A stretch of 64,000 nucleotides of DNA from Rhodocyclaceae bacterium (GTDB lineage: Bacteria > Pseudomonadota > Gammaproteobacteria > Burkholderiales > Rhodocyclaceae): NCBI GenBank assembly GCA_028869135.1, contig JAGWTC010000006.1:1-64000 (forward strand), given 5' to 3'. This document shows positions 1-8,785 of this stretch, piece after piece; the first letter of the stretch is position 1, and each line of letters opens with the position of its first letter. The position numbers and the translations under genes were made by a program. The notes below the pieces were generated by a model. It made no database searches. It was not told the origin of the DNA and was given only the letters and a program-made list of their open reading frames with translations.

Positions 1-1205
1 GCCGCCACCTGGCTGCGCTCGGCCAGCTTGCGCACCTCGGCGGCCACCACGGCAAAGCCCTTGCCGTGCTCGCCGGCACGGGCGGCCTCGATGGCCGCGT
101 TCAGCGCCAGCAGGTTGGTCTGGTAGGCAATGTCGTCGATGATGCCGATCTTGTCGGCGATTTGCTTCATTGCATCAACCGTTTCCTTCACGGCAGCACC
201 GCCGTCAGTGGCCTGGTCGGCTGCCGAGGTAGCCATGCCATCGGTGACCTTGGCGTTTTCGGTATTCTGGTTGATCGAGGCCGTCATCTGTTCGATCGAG
301 GCCGTGGTTTCCTCAACCGAGGCGGCCTGCTCTGAAGACGATTGTGACAACGATTGTGCGGTAGCGGAGACCTGACCAGCGGCGTTATTCAGGGCATCCG
401 ACGCCACATTCACTTCGCTGATGATTTGTGTGAGCTTGCTGATCATGGCCTGCATCGACTGCATCAGAACGCCAACTTCATCATTGCTGTTAGATTCGAC
501 CTTGACGGTCAGGTTGCCCTCTGCCAGCTCGCTGGCTGCTGCCGCAGCGGCAGAAACCGGAACAGTGATCGAGCGGGTAATCCAGTAGGCAACGCCAAGA
601 CCGAACAGGATGGCGGCCACCGAGAGCATGAGCATGAGGTTGCGCGCCGCTTGGTATTCGTCCGCCGCACGCTTGCCGGCTGCGTCCATCAGTTCTGCCT
701 GAAAGTCGGTCAGGTTATTGACGCGCTGGCGGTAAGCACCGGCGGCCTTCTGGAAATCACCGATGATGTAATTGGCGGCTTCCGCATGCTTGTCTTCATC
801 GACGAGTTTGATGACTTGATTCTGCGCGGCAATGTAAGCCTCGCGCGCTTCCAGAATCTGTTTCATCATCTCGATGCCTTTCGGCTGGGTCAGCTTCGGT
901 TGCAGGGTTTCCCATGCCTTGCCAATATTGGCACGCGCGGCCATGATGCTGGCCTTGGCATTTTCCCTGCCTTCCTTCGAGGTGGCCAGGGTCAAGTCAC
1001 GTGCGCCAATGCCGATCTGGTTAACACCTGCCAGGCCCTGCTCAAGCAGCGAGACCTTGACCCACTTGTCGTTGATGATGTCCTCGACAACAGAGTTGAC
1101 CGAGGCGAGGCGGGTGACGCCGATAAAGGCGATCACGCCGAGCAGGACGAGGACCAAGCCGAAGCCGAGCCCGAGGCGCATGCCGATTTTCAGGTTCTTG
1201 AACAT
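1..1205 (-). CDS. Methyl-accepting chemotaxis protein (C-terminus beyond window)
   Basis: Transmembrane chemoreceptor that would signal to CheA through CheW. The start ATG is at 1205; the frame stays open to the window edge, so the C-terminus is missing. The N-terminus ([15 protein letters not shown]) leads into a first membrane helix, then a helical periplasmic region of about 150 residues like the four-helix-bundle 4HB_MCP family, a second membrane helix near residue 190, a HAMP region and the conserved signalling hairpin with [20 protein letters not shown]. It is the last visible gene of the leftward chemotaxis operon, 100 bases after cheA. The ligand cannot be told from the sequence. Confidence 0.93.
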   Translation of the reverse strand, partial: MFKNLKIGMRLGLGFGLVLVLLGVIAFIGVTRLASVNSVVEDIINDKWVKVSLLEQGLAGVNQIGIGARDLTLATSKEGRENAKASIMAARANIGKAWETLQPKLTQPKGIEMMKQILEAREAYIAAQNQVIKLVDEDKHAEAANYIIGDFQKAAGAYRQRVNNLTDFQAELMDAAGKRAADEYQAARNLMLMLSVAAILFGLGVAYWITRSITVPVSAAAAAASELAEGNLTVKVESNSNDEVGVLMQSMQAMISKLTQIISEVNVASDALNNAAGQVSATAQSLSQSSSEQAASVEETTASIEQMTASINQNTENAKVTDGMATSAADQATDGGAAVKETVDAMKQIADKIGIIDDIAYQTNLLALNAAIEAARAGEHGKGFAVVAAEVRKLAERSQVA

Positions 1206-1305
1206 GTCTCTTTTCCTTCTTGGAGAGTAAACGATGGGTTGTGAATTATTCGAAAGCGGTGAAGCGAAACGTTGCAACTGTTGGGTTGGAAGTCATGGTG
1301 TTGTC

Positions 1306-3534
1306 TCAGCGGGTTTCAGCCTCAGTAGCGGGGTGGCTGCTTGCATGGGTGATGATGGGGTGACGACGATCTTCGCTCTGGCTGGCAAGCTGGGTGAGGG
1401 CTTGCACGTCAAGAATCAGGGCAACTTCGCCGCTACCGAGAATGGTTGAGCCGCCAATCCCCCGCAGGTGTTTGAACAGGTTGCCAAGGGGCTTGATCAC
1501 GGTCTGGAATTCGCCGAGCAACTGGTCGACCACAATGCCAGCCTTGTGGCCGCCGGCGGAAATGACAACGATGTTTTCGCGCTTGGGGGGGGTGCCTTCG
1601 ACATCAAAAAACTCGCGCAGACGGATGAAGGGGAGCACTTCGCCGCGCAGATTGATCATGTGGCCGCGTGTTGTGTCCTCCTGCAGTTCGAGGCATTCGA
1701 CCACATTGCTTAACGGGATGACATAAGCGGCATTGTCAACCGCGGTCAGGAAGCCATCAATGATGGCAAGCGTGAGCGGCAGGCGAATGATGAAGCGCGA
1801 GCCGACACCCAGTCGGGTTTGCACTTCGACCGTGCCGCGTAATGCCTGGATGTTGCGTTTGACCACATCCATGCCGACACCCCGTCCCGACAGGTTGCTC
1901 ACCTTGTCGGCTGTCGAAAAACCGGCTTCGAAAATGAGGTTGCAGATTTCCTGCTCACTCAGCACCTGGCCGGGCTGGATGATGCCTCGTTCGATTGCCT
2001 TGGCTTGAATTCTCTCTGCATTGAGGCCGCCACCGTCGTCGACCACCTCGATGACGATGCTGCCAGAATCGTGGAAGGCATTGAGTTCGACACGACCTTT
2101 GGCCGGCTTGCCGGCCGCTTCGCGCACGTTGGCGGGCTCAATGCCATGATCCATGGCATTGCGCACCAGGTGCATGAGCGGGTCGCCGATCTTCTCGACC
2201 ACCGACTTGTCGAGTTCGGTCTCGGCGCCGGTGATGATCAGGTCGATGTCCTTGCCGAGTTCCTTGGCGGTATCGCGTACCACCCGGTTGAAGCGATTGA
2301 ATGTCTCGCCGATTTGCACCATGCGCAGTTGCAGGGCTGAATCGCGGATGTCTTCCACCAGGCGCGACAGCACAGAAGTCGCCTCGACCAGATTGCTGCG
2401 CCCGCTCTTTTGCGCGAGCAGATTGGCGCTTGCCCCGGCAATCACCAGTTCGCCAACCAAATCAATCAACTGATCGAGTTTGTCTGCCTGTACACGAATC
2501 AGACGGGATTCTGAAGTCTTCTTTTCGGCAACCTGTTTCTGCTTGATGGCGGCGGCTTCGACAATCTCCGGTTGCACCATCTTGTTGTCGACGAAAATCT
2601 CGCCCAAGGCCGGAATATTCTGGTCAGTGACCTCGGCGATCTTGGCGGCAGCGGTTTGGCGGCGCAGGCCTTCGTCCAGCTCTTCCTGTGTCAGCGCACC
2701 CGACTTGATGAGGATCTCGCCCAGGCGCATGTTTTCTTCAGGCAGGCGTTCAATCAGATCCAGATAGTCACTGATGCGGCTGTTGGGCGGCAGGATGTGC
2801 AGGTCACACTCGTCACGGCAGAAAGAAAACACATTCTCGATTTGTTCTTTGCTGGCGTGCGAACGCAAGGCGATGGCAAAGCTGAGATAGCAGCATTCTG
2901 GGTCCATCTCCTCGGCATGCGGCATGGCATCGGTGAGGGTGGTCAGGTGTACGATTTCGCCCAGATTGAGCAGGTAGCGCAGAAAGGCGAGGGGCTCCAT
3001 CCCCATTTTCAGTACATCCCGGCCGAAGCGGATCGAGATATGCCAGCAATCGCTGCCAGACGACTCGCCACCCGAGCGCTCGACGGTACCGATACTCGGT
3101 TCCAGCATGCCGGCAGTCTCTTCCTCTGCTTCCTCTGCCGTTTCGGTGCCATCGGTCAGGGCATGCAGCCTTGCGGCAGTGATTTCTCCCGCTGCTGCAA
3201 TCGTGGGGTCCTCGTCCATATAGCCCTGGTCTACGCGGTCCAGCATGGCGCCGATGTGATCACAGCCTTCGAGCAGGGCGGTGATCAATTCGTTGCTGAG
3301 CAGGATTTCCCCGTTGCGCAGCTTGTCGAGCAGGTTTTCCAGGATGTGGGTGAATTTCTCGATATGTTGCAGCTCCACGACACCGGAAGCACCCTTGATG
3401 GTGTGGGCGGAGCGGAAGATCGAATTGATGGTGTCGCTGTCCTGATCGCCTTGTTCCATGCGCAGCAGGCCATCTTCCATGGCTGTCAGCTGTTCGCGGG
3501 CTTCCTGGGCAAAGACGCTGAAGAGTTCTTCCAT
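1306..3534 (-). CDS. cheA: Chemotaxis histidine kinase CheA with an extra MshEN-like segment
   Basis: Autophosphorylating kinase that passes phosphate from an Hpt histidine to CheY-type regulators. The open frame runs further upstream, but ATG at 3534 follows GAGGA by 7 bases and gives a family-typical start (MEELFSVFAQEAREQ), 742 residues. Domains in order: Hpt with His44 (SAHTIKG), a poorly conserved region at about 165-250, an unusual segment at about 269-332 resembling the repeat of MshEN c-di-GMP-binding domains (RLGEILIKSGALTQEELDEG), dimerisation helices about 343-405, HATPase with N-box HLVRNAMDHGIEP (about 455-468) and DDGGG, and a C-terminal CheW domain. The gene follows the STAS gene with a 25-base gap. 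Confidence 0.93.
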   Translation of the reverse strand: MEELFSVFAQEAREQLTAMEDGLLRMEQGDQDSDTINSIFRSAHTIKGASGVVELQHIEKFTHILENLLDKLRNGEILLSNELITALLEGCDHIGAMLDRVDQGYMDEDPTIAAAGEITAARLHALTDGTETAEEAEEETAGMLEPSIGTVERSGGESSGSDCWHISIRFGRDVLKMGMEPLAFLRYLLNLGEIVHLTTLTDAMPHAEEMDPECCYLSFAIALRSHASKEQIENVFSFCRDECDLHILPPNSRISDYLDLIERLPEENMRLGEILIKSGALTQEELDEGLRRQTAAAKIAEVTDQNIPALGEIFVDNKMVQPEIVEAAAIKQKQVAEKKTSESRLIRVQADKLDQLIDLVGELVIAGASANLLAQKSGRSNLVEATSVLSRLVEDIRDSALQLRMVQIGETFNRFNRVVRDTAKELGKDIDLIITGAETELDKSVVEKIGDPLMHLVRNAMDHGIEPANVREAAGKPAKGRVELNAFHDSGSIVIEVVDDGGGLNAERIQAKAIERGIIQPGQVLSEQEICNLIFEAGFSTADKVSNLSGRGVGMDVVKRNIQALRGTVEVQTRLGVGSRFIIRLPLTLAIIDGFLTAVDNAAYVIPLSNVVECLELQEDTTRGHMINLRGEVLPFIRLREFFDVEGTPPKRENIVVISAGGHKAGIVVDQLLGEFQTVIKPLGNLFKHLRGIGGSTILGSGEVALILDVQALTQLASQSEDRRHPIITHASSHPATEAETR

Positions 3535-3559
3535 GCGGAAATCCTCGAGTGGGTGCCGA

Positions 3560-3886
3560 TCAGTGATCGGCAGGGATGAGTACGGGGTCGCCGAAGAAGG
3601 CGTCCATGTTGTAGAAGTCGATGACCTCGTGTGCTTCCGGGCTGTGGGCAACGATGCGCATGGTGCGGCCGAGGCGCTGGCTTTCACGCTTGGCCATGAC
3701 CAGCAGCTGGAAGCCTGCCGTATCCATCTCGCTGATATGCGAGAGGTCAATCTCCAGAATCGAGGCTGATTGCAGACCGCCCAAAAGCTGAGCCTTGATT
3801 TCGGCAGCGTTGTAGATGGTCATCGTGCCTTCCAGCACCATTCTCCGGAAGCTGTCAGTGTTGGGTTGCGCAGTGAATTCGGACAT
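3560..3886 (-). CDS. STAS-domain protein (anti-sigma factor antagonist-like)
   Basis: Single STAS domain of 108 residues. The start is ATG 3886, preceded by GGGAGAAAGACAT; the frame also extends upstream into the MCP-like gene but without family similarity. The core has EIDLSHISEMDTAGFQLLV, where the Thr of MDTAG sits at the position phosphorylated in SpoIIAA-type proteins. It lies between an MCP-like gene and cheA in one operon. STAS proteins in such clusters may link partner-switching or scaffolding to the receptor array; that role is inferred from position only. Confidence 0.85.
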   Translation of the reverse strand: MSEFTAQPNTDSFRRMVLEGTMTIYNAAEIKAQLLGGLQSASILEIDLSHISEMDTAGFQLLVMAKRESQRLGRTMRIVAHSPEAHEVIDFYNMDAFFGDPVLIPADH

Positions 3887-3902
3887 ATGTCTTTCTCCCG
3901 GG

Positions 3903-5186
3903 CTAGAACAGTTCGACCTTGGGGCCGTCGGCATCGACGCTGGCCTTGCGCCCATCGCTGAGTGCGTTGTGATGTTTGTCACGCTGAGAACTCATGACAT
4001 AGCTGCTGTAGATTTCATCGAGATGGACGGATAGCGGCTGGATCTGAAAGTCGGGGTTGTCCAACGCAGCAAGACGCTCGGCCAGCATGGCGGTGTGACT
4101 GTCAAGGCGATCGAGTGCGTTGATGACGAGTTCAATCTGCTGGCGTGTGACATCCTGAAACTGCACACTGGCCAGGGCATCCATGAACATTGAGGTGAGT
4201 TGCTGGCTGGACACCAAAACACTGTCGAGTATGTCGGATTCGTGCTTCATCATCGCCTGATAGTTGCTGCCAAGCTGATTGAGTTGGTTGGAGAACTCGC
4301 TCAGTGCTTGATGTTCCTCATCGACGTTGACGGTTTTCAGCTTGTCCTGGAACTGCGACTCAATCGAGCTGGCCACAGCCAGGATGCCCTGGTTGATCTG
4401 GCTCACGGCCTGGTCTGTCTGTGCGGAAAGTTCGCGCACTTCGTCAGCAACCACGGCAAAGCCGCGCCCGGCCTCGCCGGCCCGCGCCGCTTCGATGGCC
4501 GCATTCAGTGCCAGCAGATTGGTCTGGCTGGAAATGCTCTTGATCAAATCAACCAGCTTGATGAGCGAGCGCGCTTCCTGAACCACCTGTGTAATGCGCT
4601 TCTGATCTGTTTGAACCTCGCTGATGCGCTGGTCGATGTAGCTGTCCATGCGCGTGATCATTTTGCGATTGCCATCGATTTGATGCTCGGATGAGGAAAT
4701 CAAATCAGTCGTTTCATGCGCGCTGGTGTCAATGAATTTGCTCAGCCGCGTCATGACCTCGTCGATGCCCTGCAAACGAGAGGTGATGTCGAAAGCGGCT
4801 TTTTCCGTCTCGACAATAATGGTTTCGAGCTGGCCGCGCACAACGTTATTGAAGGTTGTCACCTGCTTGAGTTCGCGACTGACTTCCTCAATTGCCATCA
4901 CTTGCCGGTCATCACCCAGCACGCGCTTGGCGTCACGTTTCGATAATTCAGCCAGCCACCTGCGTAATATCATTAGGCTCACCAGCCGTTGCACGAGGAA
5001 GGCGGTGAGCGCAATTAGAACGATACCAAGCGCCTCGCCCATACCACGGGGCAGGCCCATCATGGGCATGAAGTCTTCGTGGTACCAGTCATTCAAGAAA
5101 TACACGACTACGCTGGCTCCGACCCCGACGGCAAGGGGAATCAGCGAGGCACGCTTGAGAAGTTTGACGTGATTTTTCAAGGGCAT
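3903..5186 (-). CDS. Short MCP-like signalling protein with N-terminal membrane anchor
   Basis: 427 residues. Two hydrophobic helices near residues 12-30 and 48-72 are separated by only a short loop, so there is no sizeable periplasmic sensor domain. The rest is coiled-coil, with the conserved receptor tip [20 protein letters not shown]. The C-terminal tail lacks a recognisable CheR/CheB tether. ATG at 5186 overlaps the stop of the upstream CheY gene as TAATG, so translation is probably coupled. It may sense the membrane or cytoplasm, or act as an array adaptor. Confidence 0.88.
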   Translation of the reverse strand: MPLKNHVKLLKRASLIPLAVGVGASVVVYFLNDWYHEDFMPMMGLPRGMGEALGIVLIALTAFLVQRLVSLMILRRWLAELSKRDAKRVLGDDRQVMAIEEVSRELKQVTTFNNVVRGQLETIIVETEKAAFDITSRLQGIDEVMTRLSKFIDTSAHETTDLISSSEHQIDGNRKMITRMDSYIDQRISEVQTDQKRITQVVQEARSLIKLVDLIKSISSQTNLLALNAAIEAARAGEAGRGFAVVADEVRELSAQTDQAVSQINQGILAVASSIESQFQDKLKTVNVDEEHQALSEFSNQLNQLGSNYQAMMKHESDILDSVLVSSQQLTSMFMDALASVQFQDVTRQQIELVINALDRLDSHTAMLAERLAALDNPDFQIQPLSVHLDEIYSSYVMSSQRDKHHNALSDGRKASVDADGPKVELF

Positions 5187-5551
5187 TACCTGAGAACCAG
5201 CTTGATGGTGTTGAGCAACTCATCTGCAGTCGCCGGCTTCACCAACCAACCCGATGCGCCTGCAGCCTTGGCTTCAGCACGCTTTGATTGTTGTGACTCG
5301 GTGGTCAGGAACAGGATGGGCATGAATTTGTAGGCGGGCAGCTTGCGCACCTCTTTAATGAATTCAATGCCGTTCATGCCGGGCATGTTGAGGTCGGTAA
5401 TGAGCAGATCGACTTTGACACCGCCCTGGAATTTCTTGAGTCCATCCTCTGCGTTGCTGGCCTTTTCGACGGCATAGCCAGACTTGCTGAGGATGTTGGA
5501 AATGGACAGGAGGATGGTGCCGGAATCGTCCACCAGCATGATGGTTTTCAC
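5186..5551 (-). CDS. cheY: CheY-like single-domain response regulator
   Basis: Receiver domain of 121 residues with the acidic pair D8/D9, phospho-acceptor D53 ([13 protein letters not shown]), T83/T84 and K105 (LVKPATADE). The start is GTG 5551, with AAGGA nine bases upstream, giving [10 protein letters not shown]; an ATG twelve bases in would cut the first beta strand. It is first in the chemotaxis operon. It may control the flagellar motor or twitching; the window does not decide which. Confidence 0.92.
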   Translation of the reverse strand: MKTIMLVDDSGTILLSISNILSKSGYAVEKASNAEDGLKKFQGGVKVDLLITDLNMPGMNGIEFIKEVRKLPAYKFMPILFLTTESQQSKRAEAKAAGASGWLVKPATADELLNTIKLVLR

Positions 5552-5859
5552 GGTTCTAAGTCCTTTTTGTTGTTGATGGGGTATGGGGATGCATTATGGC
5601 GTTGCTGTGATTGCCTGATCAAATTTAACACCCAATTCATTCTAGCCACTGATATGTCAGTCGGGGTGAATAATCTCAAAAAATGATAGTTGATTTTGCA
5701 ATAAGACTGATGTTGCATCAATCACTTGATCTTGAACAGGTGTTCTTGAAAAGTATTGAATTTGAAATGAATGTTTGCACATTGAATGCCATTGGCTAGG
5801 TGACTGTTGTACCAATACAGGGTCGGTAGTGTCGGCATCAAAATTCGCATGATCATCCC
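5552..5859. other. 308-base intergenic region between the chemotaxis and c-di-GMP operons
   Basis: AT-richer than its flanks, with no convincing gene. It holds the 5' region of cheY and the 3' end of the GGDEF gene. Apart from the candidate promoter I see no strong hairpin or repeat. Confidence 0.6.
5593..5622 (-). promoter_or_regulatory. Possible sigma70 promoter of the chemotaxis operon
   Basis: On the minus strand TTGATC and CATAAT are separated by 18 bases, with the -10 box about 42 bases before the GTG of cheY. The match is fair rather than strong, and no other evidence supports it. Confidence 0.35.
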
Positions 5860-7778
5860 TTAATCGGCACTCACCACACGGTTGCGCCCCGAGTCCTTGG
5901 CGCGGTAGAGCGCTTCATCGGCGCGTGCCAGCAGTTCTTTAACGGTTTCATCGGGGCGGGGTTGGGCAACCCCGATACTGACTGTCATGGCAATCGACGG
6001 ATCAGCCCCGCGGGCGTATGGGGTGTTGGCCACAACGGTACGAACGCGCTCAGCCAGCCCCATCGCATCTGCCATTGAGCCTGTATGGGCAACGATGATG
6101 AACTCCTCGCCACCGATTCGGCCAAGCAGATCGTTCTTGCGCAGCATGGTTTCTATGGTTCGACAGAAGTGAATCAAAATCTCGTCACCCACGAGGTGCC
6201 CGTATTTATCGTTTACCGACTTGAAGAAATCGATGTCAAGTGCCAGTATGCAGGACGCTGGTGCCGAGTTACTCAGGGCAGCCTGCAAGTGCTGCAGGAT
6301 GGCGCGGCGATTTAGGGTTTGCGTCAGTTCATCGATTTCAGCTTGTATGGTGAGGCTTTCTTCAAGCGCCACATGGCTTGCGATATCCACCAGAGATACA
6401 ATGGCTTGGCGCCTGTCGGCCCCACCAAACGGCGTCACACGTGTGCTCAGATGCAAAAGTTCGCCACTTCGGCTCAGCATGCGGTCATGCTCTTTGCTTT
6501 GTGGCTCGCCGGTGGCCAGGCTTTGTAGCGTTGCACACTGGCCTGGATGAACAGGCGTCCCTTCGGGTGTGAGGTGCACACTGTCATGCAGCGATTTTCC
6601 GATCAAATCGGCCTCACTCCAGCCTAGCAAGCGCTGCGCCTCAGCATTCATCCACTGCACCTGGCAGCGTGAATCGACCATGATCAGGGCGTGGCCAGCC
6701 TCTTTCGCAATCGTGCTCAAGGCAGCCTGCTTGTCTTCCAGTTCCTGCTTGTAGTATTCGTTTCGGAGTCGGGAGCGGTGCCACAGCAGCAGGATGGGCA
6801 CACTGACTAACAGAATCAATGCAATTCTGCGCACTGCAGATTCGATTGCGGATACCAGGCTGGCCGAGCAAGACTGGTTTTTGGTTTTTTCAGCAAATAG
6901 CCACTTGGCAGCCTGTATCGAGCTATTAGCGGCTTGAAACCAGACGAAGTGATAACACTCGCCCCCATGCTCGAACTGTCCGTTTCGACGGGCCGTAATG
7001 CCAGACCACAATTCGCTGTCCTGGACGCTCAGGCGTGCAGCAGGCTGAATCAGGTATTGCCAGTTGAGGTCAGGGCTTCCGCTAATCCAGCCTCCGGATT
7101 CGCTCATGATCACCACTTCGCCTTCATTCTCTGGCAGGGTCGCTTGCAGTTGCGCCAGCAGTTCGCCGGCAAAACTGTTCAACACGATCATGCCCTTGCG
7201 GCGTTGATCCAGCACGACAGGGACAACGGTTCGCAGTACCGGCTTGTAGGGTATTTCGATTCGATTGAATTCCACGTTCAGATCGAAGTCGGATATGAAT
7301 ACCTTGCCTGCAGCGAGTTGCAAACCGGCTTGCACGTAGGGCCGACTTGATTTGTCTTGCAAGCCTTGTGTGCGCAAGGACGACTCGCCATTTGTGTGTG
7401 CTCTATCGACTCGAATTTGCTCACGCCCGTCCTGATCGATATAGCGTGTTTGCTCATAGTCCTTGCGAAGCGCTGAAAGCGTGAGCAAGGCGTCTTCGGC
7501 GCGGGCTTTGTTGGCGGCTTGTGGATCTTGCAAATACAGCTTGAGTACGGGTGAATGGGCAATGAATTCCGCATCCCGTGCCAGCTTTTCCAAGGAAGTC
7601 TCAGCGGTGCGCTGCATTAGACCCAGATTGCGATTGATACGGTTATGCTGGATCGCTTGATCGGCCTGGTAAGTTTGATATTGAAAAACCCTATTTCTGC
7701 AACAACCAGCAACACCAACGCTGAAATTTGCAAAGTCAGGACAAAGTTCGGCATTTTTTGCGTCAGTGTAGGCACCAT
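5860..7778 (-). CDS. Membrane diguanylate cyclase (PAS-GGDEF), frameshifted near its N-terminus
   Basis: Makes c-di-GMP from GTP. The proper start is ATG 7778, overlapping the upstream stop as TGATG. That frame encodes MVPTLTQKMPNF and a membrane helix (LVLLVVAEIGFF), then runs into a stop near 7617. The long downstream frame is one base out of phase. The two join smoothly if one base is added to the five-A run at 7684-7688 (GGGTTTTTC on the coding strand), giving 639 residues: membrane helix, periplasmic sensor region with Cache-like traits, second membrane helix, PAS domain, and GGDEF with motif GGEEF and inhibitory site RKND five residues before it. It is either a real disruption, slippage, or a sequencing error. 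Confidence 0.85.
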
Positions 7779-8785
7779 CAAACGTCCTGTGCAAAAGACG
7801 CTGCAGCCTCGGCGTTTTGCCATTGCTCACGAATGGCAATCACGTCTGGCATGATCGACAGAAACAGGTCGGTCAGGCGCGGATCGAAATGCGTGCCGGA
7901 TTCATCGCGTATTGTCTCGATGACGCGCTCAATTGGCCATGCCTCCTTGTAGGGGCGATCCATCGTCAGGGCATCAAACACGTCGGCAATTGCGACGATG
8001 CGCGCCATTTCAGGAATGTCTTCACCTGAAAGCCCGCATGGGTAGCCACTGCCGTCCCAACGTTCATGGTGATAGCGCGCAATCGTTGCGGCCATTTGCA
8101 GGATCGGTGCCTTGCTACTGGCGAGAATGCGGTAGCCGATATTGGCGTGGGTCTGCATGACTTCCCACTCTTCAGCATCCAATTTGCCTGGCTTGTGCAG
8201 GATGTTATCGGGTATGCCGAGCTTGCCCAGATCATGCATGGGGGCAGCCAGCATCATCTGCGCAGTGGCGGCATCATCCCATCCTGCGGCTTGGGCAAGG
8301 CGGGCGCTGTAAGCGGCCATGCGCCAAATGTGCACGCCCGTGTCGGTATCCTTGAACTCACTCGCCGCCCCCAGCATCTTGATGGCATCGTGATAGCTTG
8401 TTTCAAGTGTGGCGGCACTGACCAAGGAGAGTTGGTTGCGCACACGCAGTTTGACAATGGGCGGCGATACCGGTTTGGTGATGAAGTCCACCGCGCCGGA
8501 TTCGAAGGCACGCATTTCGTCGGTGACTTCGGATAGTGAGGTGACGAAAATCACCGGGATTGATGCCGTCATGGGGTCTGCCTTGAGTCGTCGGCACACT
8601 TCATAGCCGTCAATGTCGGGCATTTGCACATCCAGCAGGATCAGAACGGGTGCGTGTTTGCGCGCAAGTTCAATCGCCTCATGGCCGCTGCGACCGTATA
8701 CCAGCGCGTGTTCGTCTGCCAGAATCTGGCGCATGGCAGCCAGATTGATGGGCTCGTCATCCACAACGAGAATGGGTTTAATCAT
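7778..8785 (-). CDS. Response regulator with HD-GYP c-di-GMP phosphodiesterase domain
   Basis: RpfG-type protein, 335 residues from ATG 8785, which overlaps the end of the sensor kinase gene by 8 bases. The N-terminal receiver has LVVDDEP and LILLDVQMPDIDG. The C-terminal HD-GYP domain has the metal-binding MHDLGKLGIPD and the HHERWDGSGYP signature, so it should hydrolyse c-di-GMP. It lies between a hybrid kinase and a diguanylate cyclase in one coupled operon, which suggests the kinase phosphorylates it to set the local c-di-GMP balance. Confidence 0.94.
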   Translation of the reverse strand: MIKPILVVDDEPINLAAMRQILADEHALVYGRSGHEAIELARKHAPVLILLDVQMPDIDGYEVCRRLKADPMTASIPVIFVTSLSEVTDEMRAFESGAVDFITKPVSPPIVKLRVRNQLSLVSAATLETSYHDAIKMLGAASEFKDTDTGVHIWRMAAYSARLAQAAGWDDAATAQMMLAAPMHDLGKLGIPDNILHKPGKLDAEEWEVMQTHANIGYRILASSKAPILQMAATIARYHHERWDGSGYPCGLSGEDIPEMARIVAIADVFDALTMDRPYKEAWPIERVIETIRDESGTHFDPRLTDLFLSIMPDVIAIREQWQNAEAAASFAQDV

